From contig NZ_PJAU01000050.1 in the NCBI RefSeq assembly GCF_002836255.1, positions 26,423 through 90,422 on the forward strand: a DNA stretch of 64,000 nt. The letters run 5' to 3'. The stretch comes from Colwellia sp. 75C3. Lineage in GTDB: Bacteria > Pseudomonadota > Gammaproteobacteria > Enterobacterales > Alteromonadaceae. Position numbers and translations under genes: made by a program. Below, piece by piece: positions 28,699-37,782 of this stretch (positions are counted from its first letter, which is position 1; each line of letters begins with the position of its first letter). Under the pieces are notes generated by a model that made no database searches, was not told the DNA's origin, and worked only from the letters and a program-made list of their open reading frames with translations.

Positions 28699-30525
28699 TT
28701 ATTTTTTCAATGTCTCCGCTATATAACCATCAATAAAACGTTCCAAAATATTAAGAGGGACTGCGCCATTTTTAAGCACAACATCATGAAAATCACGTAG
28801 ATCAAATTTATCACCTAATGCGATTTTTGCTTTCTCGCGTAATTCTAATATTTTCATCATGCCTACTTTATACGATGTTGCTTGGCCAGGCATTACTATG
28901 TATCGTTCAATTTCAGAAACTACATCTGATTGCGCCATACCTGTATTTGCTTTCATATAAGCAATAGCTTCTTCTCTGTTCCATTTTTTATAATGTATTC
29001 CAGTATCAACCACTAAGCGAACAGCTCTAAATAATTCAGCTTGTAGGCGACCAATGTTGTCAAATGGGTCGTCTTGAAAGCCCATTTCCCATGCTAAGTA
29101 TTCACTGTATAACGCCCAGCCTTCTACATAAGCGGTAAATGGTGAAAACATTCTAAATAATGGTAAGCCTTCTAACTCCATCGCTACAGCAATTTGAAAA
29201 TGATGACCAGGAATACCTTCATGGTAAGCTAGGGTTCTCATTGAATATTTTGGTGTTGCTTTAATATCATATAAGTTTGCAAAAAAGCGACCTGGGCGAC
29301 TGCCATCTATTGCTGGTTGTTGATAATAAGCACCAGGAGCAGTTTTTTCTTTAAATTCTGGAATTCTAACAACTTCCATACCAGCATTAGGGCGAATTCT
29401 AAATGCTGAGTCTAAACCGGCATCTATTTCATCAAGAATTTTTTGATAATCAATTAAAATCTGTGCTCGACCAGCATCACTGTCTTCATAATAAAAGCTT
29501 TCCTGTGCTGCTAAACTTTCGATAGCAGTGGTAAACCCTTGAGACACATCATAATCTTGGCTGGCAAGAATAGTCATTATTTCTGACTGAATACGTTCCA
29601 CTTCTTTTAAGCCAATATCATGTATATATTGGGGGGTGTAATCTGTAGTAGTGAAAAATTTTAACGAGCTTGCATAGGCTGCTTCTCCGTTTGGTAAACG
29701 CCAGAAACCATCATCGGTTGTTGCTTTTGATTGTAAGTTAGTAAAGTAATCAATCAGTAACTTGTAGGCAGGGTGCACATTTTCAGCAATATTAACTTTC
29801 GCTTTGGCTAATAATTTTACTTGAGCAGTGTTATCAATGTTGCCACTGTCTATCATTTTCTTTGCGAGTGATGTATACAGAATATTTTCTTCTATTGGTT
29901 TATCTACTAAAGCATTCATCTCTTCAAGAACACGTTTAATAACAAACAACGGTGGTATAATTCCCTTCTCTTCTCTGAGTTTTATTCCTTCAAGTTCTTG
30001 AGTAAATTTCAATTTTACTCGTGCTAAACGAGATAAGTAGTTTTCTACATCATCAGTGCTATTGATTTGATGTTGAGCTTCCATAAAGCTTGGGTATCCA
30101 TTTTGAATACCAAACAATTGGTTTACAGGGTAACTGTGATAACGAAATTGTTCAGCTTCTTTTGCAGAATCTAATAAATACATCGCAATTTCTTTAGAAA
30201 GAAGATCTGCTTCGCTTAAACTATCGTCTTCATAATAGCTAAGTGTTTTATGCACTTCTTTTAATTTGATAAATAGCTCATCTGTTTTAGCAAGGCTAGC
30301 ATCATCAAGTTCACCGTTATGCCCAGTGATACCTAATGACTCTAAAAAGCCTAAAGACGTTAATGTTTCAGGGCTTTCAAATGCCATCTTCAATACTTCT
30401 CGATCGACAAAAGATCTAAATCTCATCGGCTTATCAGAATTCCATTCGTAAGCAGCGAAACTACCACCAATAACGATAGCTGTGAGTAATAAAAGCCCAA
30501 GCCATTTAAATATTTTTTTAATCAT
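28699..30525 (-). CDS. DUF885 family membrane-anchored putative metallopeptidase
   Basis: 608 aa with an N-terminal transmembrane helix (~7-27) acting as a signal anchor. The diagnostic DUF885 motif YHEGIPGHH (~430) is present; it contains the H-E-x-x-x-H-H arrangement that is thought to bind zinc. Surrounding features such as P-G-R-F-F-A-N-L-Y-D, the V-E-G-W-A-L-Y-S-E segment and M-P-G-Q-A-T-S-Y are also family-typical. Length is normal. Probably a periplasmic peptidase; the substrate is not established for the family. Confidence 0.87.
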   Translation of the reverse strand: MIKKIFKWLGLLLLTAIVIGGSFAAYEWNSDKPMRFRSFVDREVLKMAFESPETLTSLGFLESLGITGHNGELDDASLAKTDELFIKLKEVHKTLSYYEDDSLSEADLLSKEIAMYLLDSAKEAEQFRYHSYPVNQLFGIQNGYPSFMEAQHQINSTDDVENYLSRLARVKLKFTQELEGIKLREEKGIIPPLFVIKRVLEEMNALVDKPIEENILYTSLAKKMIDSGNIDNTAQVKLLAKAKVNIAENVHPAYKLLIDYFTNLQSKATTDDGFWRLPNGEAAYASSLKFFTTTDYTPQYIHDIGLKEVERIQSEIMTILASQDYDVSQGFTTAIESLAAQESFYYEDSDAGRAQILIDYQKILDEIDAGLDSAFRIRPNAGMEVVRIPEFKEKTAPGAYYQQPAIDGSRPGRFFANLYDIKATPKYSMRTLAYHEGIPGHHFQIAVAMELEGLPLFRMFSPFTAYVEGWALYSEYLAWEMGFQDDPFDNIGRLQAELFRAVRLVVDTGIHYKKWNREEAIAYMKANTGMAQSDVVSEIERYIVMPGQATSYKVGMMKILELREKAKIALGDKFDLRDFHDVVLKNGAVPLNILERFIDGYIAETLKK

Positions 30526-30780
30526 AGTGTCCTCTAATTGCGCTACTTATTAAGCTATTTAAATCATGAGCTTAATAGTTAAAATGTATTTTGGTCGAAT
30601 TGAATCTAACAAAATATTAACATTAAGTAAAAGAAAATGAATATTTCACAAAAGCAACAATACTACTTGGCAATGAACAGAAACTCTAAGCGGTAGTTCT
30701 TGAATTAATTGATGTACTCTAATTAGTGATAATACTCAGATTAATGTGTAGTGATGTGCAGCATTTTGAAAATTGAGAAC
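30526..30780. other. Intergenic, no gene seen
   Basis: A+T-rich upstream region of the leftward DUF885 gene; it should hold its promoter. No repeats or coding features recognised before the YjbR fragment. Confidence 0.4.
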
Positions 30781-30912
30781 GTTAATGTTTACACGATTAA
30801 ACGTTTATGGAATAGAATCATTCTTGATGGTTTACTTCTACAGAGCGAACTTGAGCGTATGATGGATAATTCATTTACGTTAGTGGTGAGTAAAATGGCC
30901 AAGCGTGTCTAA
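30781..30912 (+). repeat. Partial MmcQ/YjbR copy F (truncated end)
   Basis: Matches the YjbR C-terminal unit: K-R-L-W-N-R-I-I-L-D-G then E-L-E-R-M-M-D-N-S-F-T-L-V-V-S-K-M, but it ends early (A-K-R-V-stop at 30910-30912) and lacks the internal ATG. A frame is open back to an ATG at 30754. The last and rightmost copy seen. Confidence 0.82.
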
Positions 30913-31018
30913 ATATTCATCTTTAATTATAATCGTTTTTAGAGGATGGTACTTTCGACCTTAATGGTAGTTCATTCGTCAAAGCAATCGTTCATTTCTT
31001 TCACTTAGGCCGTACATA

Positions 31019-31450
31019 ATGAAAATTTCACTGCTCTTTTTACTGTTACTAACTTGTATTAGCTGTAGCGATGAGGCTGAGTTTTACTCGGTTGAGAGTT
31101 TCAATGACTCATTCACTAATGGCTTATTTATTTCAAAATTAATGAATAATAATATTCCATATCAATACGACTACCAGATGGGGGAGGACTATGTTTTAGT
31201 GCACTTTAGTTTTAAAGAGAGCTTAATCCAACTGCGTAAAGACAGTTTAAAAGAAGCAAAGTCACTTTCACTAATAAATCTTGAAAATGAATGTAGTCAG
31301 CAAAACTTATCTCAAAAATTCAAAGAATCTGATGTTTTTCATATGACTTTGAATAAACGAAGTATTCCTATGATTAGGGTGACTAATAAGGATCACAGTA
31401 GTCAAAAGGTATCCGCTATTTTAAATGCATATGATTGGCGCTGTGATTAA
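31019..31450 (+). CDS. Small hypothetical lipoprotein
   Basis: 143 aa with a lipoprotein-type signal (MKISLLFLLLLTCISCS; Cys16 the likely lipid site). The mature part is polar with a mixed alpha/beta look and two further cysteines. No family recognised. It follows YjbR copy F and has no operon partner. Confidence 0.6.
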   Translation: MKISLLFLLLLTCISCSDEAEFYSVESFNDSFTNGLFISKLMNNNIPYQYDYQMGEDYVLVHFSFKESLIQLRKDSLKEAKSLSLINLENECSQQNLSQKFKESDVFHMTLNKRSIPMIRVTNKDHSSQKVSAILNAYDWRCD

Positions 31451-31738
31451 TCAATTATTATGCTTTAGACTCTAAGTTATTACTAAATACTGAGATGACC
31501 ACTACAGGTACTGTAGGTCCATGTAGGCAAAGTATTAATCTGTAGTAACATCTTTAAAATTATGATGTTCTTGGTTTCCATCAATTTTACATAACTTTAC
31601 GCTTGCTTTACCCAACCTCACTTATATTAGTGCAAACTAAGTTGATGAAATATGATGACGCTAATTTTTAATAAAAAATAAAGCTAAGCTGTATTTTATA
31701 GGTTCATTTCATCTTTCTGCTAAGAGGTTGCGATTGTC

Positions 31739-33979
31739 ATGTTAAACACATTACGTTTTCTTATACTCAGTACCCTATTTGTTATCCTTGCTAGTTGTGG
31801 CGGAGGGTCCACAGAAGAAGCTGAGGATCCAATAGTCATTCCAGTAGGAATCCCAGTCGAAGCGCCAATAGAAAGTCCGATCGAGCCGCCTGCAGAAGAT
31901 GATAATGCACTAGTACAACCTAATATCTTGTTTATCATCTCTGATGATCAAGGCTTAGATGCCTCTGCTCAATATGATTTTAGTGACGATGTACCACAAA
32001 CCCCTACGTTAAATATGCTGGCGCAACAGGGTATTACTTTCGAAAATATGTGGGTAACGCCAGCATGTTCAACAACGCGTAGTACTATTATTACCGGTAA
32101 ATATGGGATTAATAATGGCGTTGAGTCCTTACCTGGGAATCTGTCAGCAGAACATGAAATATTACAACAGTATTTAAAGGGTAATGCCACTTCTGACAAT
32201 TATCAGTCGGCAGTGTTTGGTAAATGGCATATAGGTGGCACTAGTGCAACACATCCCAATGATATTGGCGTTGATTATTATGCGGGTAATATAGGGAATT
32301 TATCTGACTACTACGATTGGTCACTTACTATCAATGGCGTGGTAGAAAACTCCACCGAATATCATTCAACTAAAATTACTGACTTAGCCCTTAACTGGGT
32401 AAGTGAACAAACAGCACCTTGGTTTGCATGGGTAGCTTATTCTGCACCACATTCGCCTTTTCATTTACCACCAACATCATTACATAGTCGAGATTTATCA
32501 GGAATATCCACTGATATCATTAACAACAAACGTGATTATTATTTAGCTGCGATTGAAGCGATGGATACCGAAATAGGGCGACTGTTAGATACCTTAGACA
32601 AAGATACGCGCAACAATACTATTATTATTTTTATTGGCGACAATGGTACGCCCAAGGCGGTTATAGATACTGCCGCTTATAGTGCAACTCACAGTAAATT
32701 CAGCTTATATCAAGGCGGTGTAGCTACTCCGTTTGTTGTTTCAGGAAAAGGCGTTTCACGTATAAATGAGAGAGAAACAGCCTTAGTTACCGCAACTGAT
32801 TTGTATGCAACCATAGCAAATGTTGCCGGCGTAACTGATACTAAAATACATGATAGCCAAAGCTTTAAGTCGCTCTTCTCAGAGCAAGGAATATATGAGA
32901 GAAGCTATGTTTATACGGCATATAAATCTGAAGCAGTAACAGGGTGGACAACCCGTTCAGATAACTACAAGTTAATCGAGTTTGATGATGGAATACAAGA
33001 GTTCTATTCATTACAAGATGGCTTTTCAGAATCTGAAAATTTATTACCGACCAGTGACTATGTATTACTTGAAGCCATAAGAAATTTAGAAAGCTTTGCT
33101 ACGGTCACTCAAGGAGATGTCTCTGAGGTTACTGAAGGAGCTATCGATATCACTAATGCGATATTGGAGAGCAAAAGTCAAAACTGTCTAGATTATATTG
33201 AGCAATTTACCTCAACGGTGAATGACATAAATAAAGGTCTTGTATTTCAGGGTGATCTTGTTATTTCTCAGATAGGCGATAAATGTGTTTTTAATACCAA
33301 TGCCATTCCTAACCACGACTTTAATGATGGCGGTAGCGCATTTCCTAACAATGTGAGTGAACAAAATGATCAGTTTGAAATTACTGTATCCCCAACTAAA
33401 GCCAGTCAATTTACCCCGCTCTCTTTACAAGTAGACAATGCGATATTACTGAACGGTGTTAAGGTCGATCTTTTAGCTGCGGGTTGTTATGGCATAGGAA
33501 ATGGAAAAGTTGGCTGTAATGATATGGCTCAAGCATGGCGTTATGATCCAATGCATGAAGCGAATGGTTTTGCGGTTGATTCACATAATGCGCATGCACA
33601 GCCTGATGGCACTTACCATTATCACGGATCACCATTAGCACTATTTGATGATACGGATAATCAAGAGTCCCCTGTGGTTGGTTTTGCCGCGGATGGTTTT
33701 CCGATATTTGGCTCAAATTTTAATGATGAAGGTACTATTCGCCAAGCGCAATCAAGCTACCGCTTAAAATCAGGTAATCGTCCTAATGGTGAAGGTGACC
33801 CCGGAGGCAGTTACGATGGAAAATATCGTGATGATTATGAATATGTTGAAGGACTTGGGGATTTAGATGAATGTAATGGTATGACAAAAGATAGCGCATA
33901 TGGCTATTACATTACGCAGAGTTATCCTTATGTGTTGGCATGTTTTTCCGGAACGCCAGACAATAGTTTTACCAAGTAG
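31739..33979 (+). CDS. Lipoprotein fusion of sulfatase and YHYH domain
   Basis: 746 aa. Lipobox LASC (Cys20), a Pro/Glu-rich linker (31-52), a sulfatase domain (~60-430) and a C-terminal YHYH domain (~510-740). Sulfatase features: metal Asp69-Asp70 in I-I-S-D-D-Q-G, the formylglycine site C110-S-T-T-R, G-K-W-H-I-G, P-H-S-P-F and G-D-N-G. The classic site is C-x-P/A-x-R; here a Thr stands at the third position. The YHYH domain shows T-Y-H-Y-H-G (626-629), D-G-F-P-I-F-G and two C-terminal cysteines. Likely a surface sulfatase acting on sulfated marine polysaccharide. No sulfatase-maturing enzyme is in the window. The region 31451-31738 before it shows no other gene. Confidence 0.87.
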   Translation: MLNTLRFLILSTLFVILASCGGGSTEEAEDPIVIPVGIPVEAPIESPIEPPAEDDNALVQPNILFIISDDQGLDASAQYDFSDDVPQTPTLNMLAQQGITFENMWVTPACSTTRSTIITGKYGINNGVESLPGNLSAEHEILQQYLKGNATSDNYQSAVFGKWHIGGTSATHPNDIGVDYYAGNIGNLSDYYDWSLTINGVVENSTEYHSTKITDLALNWVSEQTAPWFAWVAYSAPHSPFHLPPTSLHSRDLSGISTDIINNKRDYYLAAIEAMDTEIGRLLDTLDKDTRNNTIIIFIGDNGTPKAVIDTAAYSATHSKFSLYQGGVATPFVVSGKGVSRINERETALVTATDLYATIANVAGVTDTKIHDSQSFKSLFSEQGIYERSYVYTAYKSEAVTGWTTRSDNYKLIEFDDGIQEFYSLQDGFSESENLLPTSDYVLLEAIRNLESFATVTQGDVSEVTEGAIDITNAILESKSQNCLDYIEQFTSTVNDINKGLVFQGDLVISQIGDKCVFNTNAIPNHDFNDGGSAFPNNVSEQNDQFEITVSPTKASQFTPLSLQVDNAILLNGVKVDLLAAGCYGIGNGKVGCNDMAQAWRYDPMHEANGFAVDSHNAHAQPDGTYHYHGSPLALFDDTDNQESPVVGFAADGFPIFGSNFNDEGTIRQAQSSYRLKSGNRPNGEGDPGGSYDGKYRDDYEYVEGLGDLDECNGMTKDSAYGYYITQSYPYVLACFSGTPDNSFTK

Positions 33980-34102
33980 TGATATAAAATGCATCGTTAT
34001 TTAAGTCATGGGTAGATGGGAATGTAGTTTATTTCACACTAGAGCGCACTTACCTTAACTGTAACTGTTAACTCCCTAGTGTATTAAAGATAAAACCGTA
34101 AA

Positions 34103-34627
34103 TTAATTATTATCCAAAAAACTTCTCACTTCGTTAAGTGCAGTGACTGAAAATCCATCATCGTAAAAATAGAGAATAATGCCATTCTTATCTAGCAGTA
34201 CAACTCGTGCATTATTAGGATTTTCATTACCAGTGAAGGCTTGTACTTTATCACCATCTTTATAAACAGTAACAACCCCTTTCCATAGCGGTTTTGGAAT
34301 ACCAGAACGCATACCATTATTAATCAAGGTACTGAACATTTGTGGAAACAGTCCTTGAATAGTCGGTAGTTCATAGGCCGCGACTTTTGTTTTAGTCATG
34401 TCTAAACCGATTAACCAGCGATCAATATCAAACTGTGAGTTTTGTTTATAACCAATGAGTAATAACGTGAAGTCTTCCTTAAAATCTTCCGGCATATTCA
34501 TGTTGTTTTTTTCAAGTGTTTGGCCACTGATAGAAGGAAAAGATTTTCCGGTAATATCTTGGTTTGGGTGATTAGTGCTACAGGCCGTTAGCAAACTAAT
34601 GAAAAGACATAAAATAATAGTACGCAT
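34103..34627 (-). CDS. Thioredoxin-fold-like lipoprotein lacking CxxC
   Basis: 174 aa. Lipobox LTAC (Cys16). The start of the mature part (G-K-x-F-P-S-I-S-G) and T-L-L-L-I-G-Y-x-x-x-S-Q-F-D-I-D-R-W resemble the AhpC/TSA- or ATP10-like thioredoxin-fold group, followed by V-V-L-L-D-K-N-G-I-I-L. No redox Cys pair is visible, so it is not a disulphide enzyme. ATP10-like proteins assist respiratory ATPase assembly in mitochondria, but the bacterial role is unknown. Confidence 0.55.
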   Translation of the reverse strand: MRTIILCLFISLLTACSTNHPNQDITGKSFPSISGQTLEKNNMNMPEDFKEDFTLLLIGYKQNSQFDIDRWLIGLDMTKTKVAAYELPTIQGLFPQMFSTLINNGMRSGIPKPLWKGVVTVYKDGDKVQAFTGNENPNNARVVLLDKNGIILYFYDDGFSVTALNEVRSFLDNN

Positions 34628-34720
34628 TTATACGTTCTCGTTTGTTATTACAATTATCTAACCTATACGATGCACTAAAGGATTTAGCTCATAACGGTTC
34701 AGGTTTTTTCTACTGTTTTT

Positions 34721-34748
34721 ATATTTGCTTATATTTGCTTATATTTGA
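34721..34748. repeat. 10-bp tandem repeat before CIA30 gene
   Basis: ATATTTGCTT repeated twice and then ATATTTGA, a 10-bp period close to one helical turn, ~85 bp upstream of the CIA30 gene. Small; could be a regulatory array or slippage. Confidence 0.6.
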
Positions 34749-34833
34749 TCTTAATGTGTCGTTATATCGTAAGAATATGATGAACCATTATATTCTCAAC
34801 CTAAACACTCAAGTGATTACCTCATAACAAATC

Positions 34834-35319
34834 ATGATAGATTTTATTAATAAACATGAAGTTGATAAATGGCAAATAACCAACGATGCGGTTATGGGCG
34901 GATGTTCTAATGGCAACATCAGCATTAGTGAAGAGCAAGGTATTTTCACGGGTAATATTTCACTAAAAAATAACGGTGGTTTTAGTGCCGTTTATCGCAC
35001 CGTGAATTCACTGAATATTGGTCTTGAACATGTCACCATTGATATACAAGGTGATGGCGAAACTTACCAGGTTAGGTTGATAGTTAATGTTAGTGGTTAC
35101 CGAATGGCTTATAAACACAGTTTTAATAGTATTGCTGGTCAGCGTCAGAAAATTAGATTTACACTGGCTGATTTTCAGGCGTCATTTCGTGGCCGTAATA
35201 TCATGACGGCAGCAGTACTTAAATCGGAAGACATTGACCAAGTTGGGTTTTTAGTCACAAAAAAGGTAACAGGCCCATTTTTACTATCCATTTTTAGTCT
35301 TAAGTTTGGCAGGAGTTAA
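34834..35319 (+). CDS. CIA30-family protein
   Basis: 161 aa with the family signature at the N-terminus (W-Q-I-T-N-D-A-V-M-G-G-C-S-x-G) and a beta-sandwich body (G-G-F-S-A-V-Y-R, Y-Q-V-R-L). The C-terminal F-L-x-x-K-x-x-G-P-F-x-L segment is also typical. The eukaryotic member NDUFAF1 assists complex I assembly; bacterial members are uncharacterised. Starts without a signal peptide, so cytoplasmic. Followed after 3 bp by the TIGR02450 gene: an operon. Confidence 0.85.
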   Translation: MIDFINKHEVDKWQITNDAVMGGCSNGNISISEEQGIFTGNISLKNNGGFSAVYRTVNSLNIGLEHVTIDIQGDGETYQVRLIVNVSGYRMAYKHSFNSIAGQRQKIRFTLADFQASFRGRNIMTAAVLKSEDIDQVGFLVTKKVTGPFLLSIFSLKFGRS

Positions 35320-35322
35320 GCG

Positions 35323-35538
35323 ATGAACAAAGTTAATCCTAAAGCGCTCATCCACAGTAAATGGACCAAGGTCGAAGTCACCAATAAAGAAAAACACTTT
35401 ATCATCACAGAGGTTAAATTTGATGAAGACCAAAAGGTTGTTGACTGTGTCATAGAGGCAGTAATGACTAAAAAGGACTATGCGATTGATTGGCGTGAAC
35501 TAAAGCTTAGCGATACGTGGCAAATAGGCTGGCAATAA
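35323..35538 (+). CDS. TIGR02450-type Trp-rich small protein
   Basis: 71 aa. Matches the short Trp-rich family by its N-P-K-A-L-I-H-S-K-W-T start, K-E-K-H-F-I-I-T-E-V in the middle and D-W-R-E-L-K...W-Q-I-G-W end; four Trp in 71 residues. AGGAG lies 8-12 bp before the ATG. Function unknown. Its tight link to CIA30 suggests a shared job. Confidence 0.85.
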   Translation: MNKVNPKALIHSKWTKVEVTNKEKHFIITEVKFDEDQKVVDCVIEAVMTKKDYAIDWRELKLSDTWQIGWQ

Positions 35539-35610
35539 ATAATAAAGCCCATTTAACTAATATTTTACTCGCGATAGTTATACCTATTAGCGTTGTTATT
35601 AAAAATAATA

Positions 35611-36483
35611 CTAGCCAATCAAATCAATAATGACCGATTTAATATACTTAGTGCGGCTATTTTCAAAAGAATGACGATTTTGGCAAAGGTATAAGGTTTC
35701 ATTAACGGTATGTTTTAAATAATGTATGGTGATGTCATCTTGCTTATGAAAAGCATTCACGGCATGTGAGGGCAAGACAGTAAAACCTAAGCCTCGACTA
35801 ACGGGTTCTAAAATTAAGCTAATTTGATTAGAAAATCCGGAATGTCGAAACTGATTAATATGTTCAAATTCACTATAGTTTTCACTTAATAATTGTTGTG
35901 TATGATGCTCAGCATCAGGATGACTTATAAATCCAAGCTCACTTAATACTTTCCAGTTAACGACGCTAATGTTTCTTGAAGTGATTAAAACTAACGGCTC
36001 TACTGCTATTGGGGTACTCATTAAGGCTGGGCTTTTAGTCTGCTCAGTGAGTAACCCAATATCCACTTTTCTATCTATTAAGTCTTGTTCTATGCTTGAG
36101 TTTGGCGCAAAACGATAATCAATAACTAATGTTGGATTCTGTTGTTGAATATCCAACAATTGTGGATATAACTTCAAACCAACACTGCCAGGTGTTGTTA
36201 TTTTTACTGTTCCAATTAATGGTTCATCTTGTTTAATTGATGCAGCCATTTCTTCAGATGTTTTCAGTAATTCTTGACCCTGTTGATAGAGTTTCATTCC
36301 TGCATCAGTGAGTGAAAAAGACTTACCTTCGCGAAGTAATAATAAGGTGTCTAGATACTGCTCCAATTTCTTTATGTGCTGACTAACGCCAGATTGCGTC
36401 ATAAATAACTTATCAGCGGTTTTTGTAAAATGGCCGATATCAACAAGGCAGCAGAAGGTTTTTAACCAAACAAGATTTATCAT
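35611..36483 (-). CDS. LysR-family transcriptional regulator
   Basis: 290 aa. N-terminal winged helix (1-60) with F-T-K-T-A-D-K-L-F-M-T-Q-S-G-V-S-Q-H-I-K-K-L-E, then the effector domain (~90-290) with V-K-I-T-T-P-G-S-V-G-L-K-L. Regulated gene not evident: neighbours on both sides are unrelated and the divergent side (36484-36773) carries no gene facing away. Confidence 0.9.
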   Translation of the reverse strand: MINLVWLKTFCCLVDIGHFTKTADKLFMTQSGVSQHIKKLEQYLDTLLLLREGKSFSLTDAGMKLYQQGQELLKTSEEMAASIKQDEPLIGTVKITTPGSVGLKLYPQLLDIQQQNPTLVIDYRFAPNSSIEQDLIDRKVDIGLLTEQTKSPALMSTPIAVEPLVLITSRNISVVNWKVLSELGFISHPDAEHHTQQLLSENYSEFEHINQFRHSGFSNQISLILEPVSRGLGFTVLPSHAVNAFHKQDDITIHYLKHTVNETLYLCQNRHSFENSRTKYIKSVIIDLIG

Positions 36484-36673
36484 TACAAAATGCTCTCACA
36501 ACTATAGATTATGATAATTTTACGTAATTAATTGTGTTGCGTAAATGGTATTCATCTATATAGAGCCGATTAAAAATACCTTTGGTAATATTTAAGAAAT
36601 GTATAGCCACCGTTATGAATTATCTTATGCTGCGGGCGCTTATTAATTATATAAAGAACAAACGTTAGATGAG

Positions 36674-36705
36674 AAGCCTTAGCACGTTATAAAGTGCTAA
36701 GGCTT
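36674..36705. terminator. 12-bp perfect hairpin, possible terminator of the leftward gene
   Basis: AAGCCTTAGCAC (36674-36685) pairs with GTGCTAAGGCTT (36694-36705) around an 8-nt loop. It lies 69 bp after the stop of the leftward gene at 36774. No long T tract follows in either direction, so a regulatory hairpin is an alternative. The rest of 36484-36773 shows nothing. Confidence 0.55.
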
Positions 36706-36773
36706 ACTTGTTATGGTTAGCTGAATCAGTTATTAAAGTCTGTTAACTATTGCTTTAATTATAACTATTAACG

Positions 36774-37304
36774 TTAATAACTCCGCTGTCTATTTCTAAT
36801 CACAGCACACGCTATTTTATCCCACGCTAAACTATTATAACTGGCGACCATGTCATGTTTTACTTCATTCCATAAAGGCTGCAACGCTTTATTTAGTTTA
36901 AATACGGCAACATAATCGTGCTCTACTACAATAAATTGATTTTTATAAGGCAGCAGCCATTTTGATGTCACACTTTTTAGCAAAGTCTCTTCAGCTTGCG
37001 AGTAATCGGCAAACCATTCATTAATAAAACCGCCACAGTTTTCTGGGTAAAAGAAAGTGCCCATGTTTATCATCACTAACGATGGTCTCGCACCAGATAA
37101 AAGCTGTTGCGCTTCATGCCAATCTTTAAAGCCTAATTCAATGGCAACTAGAGCTAAGCAGTGTTTAAGTTTTAATTCATCGAGTGAAGTAACGGCAATT
37201 TTTTTTAACGGTATTTTCATACTATTTACTAAGCTAGGCTCTGACTTTAATGCTTTTAATAACTTCTTGGCTTGGGTTTTTACTTCGTTTAATGCGTATT
37301 CCAT
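36774..37304 (-). CDS. Conserved hypothetical protein
   Basis: 176 aa, soluble. The N-terminal ~65 residues (K-L-L-K-A-L, L-K-H-C-L-A-L-V-A-I-E-L-G-F-K-D-W-H-E-A) resemble the helical extension found in some glyoxalase-superfamily and short uncharacterised proteins; the rest (V-M-I-N-M-G-T-F-F-Y-P-E-N, H-D-Y-V-A-V-F) is not recognised. No metal-ligand set for a glyoxalase is visible. No operon partner. Confidence 0.6.
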   Translation of the reverse strand: MEYALNEVKTQAKKLLKALKSEPSLVNSMKIPLKKIAVTSLDELKLKHCLALVAIELGFKDWHEAQQLLSGARPSLVMINMGTFFYPENCGGFINEWFADYSQAEETLLKSVTSKWLLPYKNQFIVVEHDYVAVFKLNKALQPLWNEVKHDMVASYNSLAWDKIACAVIRNRQRSY

Positions 37305-37782
37305 TGTATACCTCTACTTCAACTCAATGCTTGTATGAAATGAAAAGGTATTAGCTAAGGATAATTCGAAGCTAGCAGTAAAAGTGTTTATTGATAATAG
37401 GTTGTATGCTTCACATATAACCAAACATATCATTAGCAAAAAGAGCTTGCCGAATGTAGATGTGCATTTGGTAGTAATACAGTGGTTATAGTTGGTTTTT
37501 AATTCTATTTTTGGGAAGTATTCAGGGCAAGCCTGATGATTTTCTTGAAAGATCACAATTCAATTCCTCTAAGTAAATTGGCATTCCGCAAAGCCTACTT
37601 AGTTCGTATTGAACTGATTAATCATTGATACCAGAGTGAATTCATCTTGAGCGGAAAAGGCGTCTCTGCAACCTGCACAAGAGTTTAGGCGGATTCATTT
37701 TTCATGTCAACTTTATGTTTATGGGATGAATAAATCAATTGTAAACACATTAGGAACCCAAGGTGTTTAAAGATACTCAGCA
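37305..37782. other. Intergenic stretch without a supported gene
   Basis: 478 bp. An 80-codon open frame on the minus strand (37314-37556) has no ribosome-binding site and an unprotein-like composition, so I do not call it. Nothing else recognised. Confidence 0.5.

Noticed and set aside
9546..30912. YjbR fragments as attC sites of a chromosomal integron
   Set aside because: No integrase gene, no attC-type core and palindrome, and the genes between copies are in both orientations and in multi-gene operons.
34642..34827. Small open frame before the CIA30 gene
   Set aside because: It spans the 10-bp tandem repeat and has no ribosome-binding site; likely chance.
37314..37556. 80-codon open frame on the minus strand
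   Set aside because: No ribosome-binding site, odd composition and no recognisable motif.
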